Program-made: the position numbers and the translations under genes | Assembly (NCBI GenBank): GCA_015064625.1 | Contig: SVRW01000018.1 | Coordinates: 1 to 54,138, forward strand | Length of the DNA: 54,138 nucleotides | DNA from: Oscillospiraceae bacterium | GTDB taxonomy: Bacteria; Bacillota; Clostridia; Oscillospirales; CAG-382 | Direction: 5' to 3' | Notes under the pieces: generated by a model | Seen by the model: only the letters and a program-made list of their open reading frames with translations | Databases searched by the model: none | What the model was told of the DNA's origin: nothing | Part shown: in pieces, positions 54,017 through 54,138 of the stretch | How the letters are laid out: each line of letters starts with the position of its first letter | How positions within the stretch are numbered: the first letter of the stretch is position 1

Positions 54017-54138
54017 TGCACCCCAAAAGTTAGACACTTTTGGAGGTGCATATTTTTATGTCAGGAAAACAGAAAAAGTACTCGTCAGAATTTAAACTAT
54101 GTGTTATAATGGATATGCGAGAACACCACCTTGGATAT
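54017..54138 (+). mobile_element. Left end of an IS3-family insertion sequence
   Basis: The terminal sequence TGCACCCCAAAAGTTAGACA (from 54017) is typical of IS3-family inverted repeats, followed by an OrfA-type start. The element continues beyond the window, so its right end, orfB and target duplication cannot be seen. The end itself can fold (54017-54029 with 54037-54050) and covers the GGAGG of orfA. Confidence 0.8.
54058..54138 (+). CDS. IS3-family transposase OrfA, partial
   Basis: 27 residues before the window ends. GGAGG at 54042-54046 precedes ATG 54058. The sequence KQKKYSSEFKLCVIMDM is the usual opening of the IS3 OrfA helix-turn-helix protein (K-Y-S-x-E-F-K). In complete elements OrfA is fused to the DDE protein OrfB by a -1 frameshift. 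Confidence 0.78.
   Translation, partial: MSGKQKKYSSEFKLCVIMDMREHHLGY

Overview
The window looks like a chromosome segment of an AT-rich, endospore-forming Clostridia bacterium, probably an anaerobic gut-type Oscillospirales or Christensenellales relative. Evidence: a SpoIIR homologue, an FtsK/SpoIIIE translocase, CotF-like coat proteins, AddAB instead of RecBCD, RNase Y, the MEP-pathway kinase IspE, BspA-like leucine-rich repeats fused to a dockerin, strong AGGAGG-type ribosome binding sites and canonical TTGACA/TATAAT promoters. No finer taxonomic placement is possible by eye.

Layout. 1-6.6 kb: two secreted surface proteins, a giant beta-helix-like protein and an Ig-like, membrane-anchored protein, each with its own promoter. 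6.8-13.7 kb: mostly minus strand, with a membrane-anchored discoidin-like protein, an MBL hydrolase, two small coat proteins (plus strand), a class A beta-lactamase-like lipoprotein, DUF2752 and DUF4190 membrane proteins and a cysteine desulfurase. 13.9-16.7 kb: rny, a YmdB-type phosphoesterase and yajC, followed by a five-copy 108-bp tandem repeat. 17.4-28.3 kb: minus strand, with a YcxB-like protein, an AlbA_2/ATP-binding regulator, tpiA, pgk, an orphan solute-binding lipoprotein, an RNB protein without its catalytic aspartates, secG, a penicillin-binding-protein-like protein without its catalytic serine, and ribF. 28.4-47.5 kb: plus strand, with a sugar nucleotidyltransferase fused to a degenerate phosphomutase, a small membrane-anchored protein, a sortase, ispE, spoIIR, addB, addA, a GH3 hexosaminidase, an FtsK/SpoIIIE translocase, a lipoprotein and uppP. 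47.6-50.7 kb: a Cu/Zn superoxide dismutase-like protein with a Pro/Asn-rich insert, tRNA-Leu(GAG), a mini-hairpin array, a membrane protein, a cytidine deaminase and a small unknown flanked by a copy of the deaminase 3' end. 50.7-53.6 kb: a BspA-like dockerin protein. From 54.0 kb: the left end of an IS3-family element that runs off the window.

Themes. Many genes serve the envelope: export (yajC, secG), wall turnover (hexosaminidase, PBP-like protein, beta-lactamase-like protein), undecaprenyl phosphate recycling (uppP), sortase, and several signal-peptide proteins anchored by a C-terminal hydrophobic helix plus Lys/Arg tail. Three genes appear to be pseudoenzymes that keep their fold but have lost catalytic residues.

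The most unusual non-coding content is a set of small repeats: (1) arrays of tiny hairpins spaced by near-constant words (49.0-49.1 kb, and a degenerate one at 6.65-6.74 kb); (2) the 108-bp tandem repeat with three potential hairpins per unit; (3) a dispersed composite repeat built on the heptamer AATTCGG plus a terminator hairpin, one array of which lies in frame inside the superoxide dismutase-like gene. All functional statements are inferences from motifs; no database search was possible.
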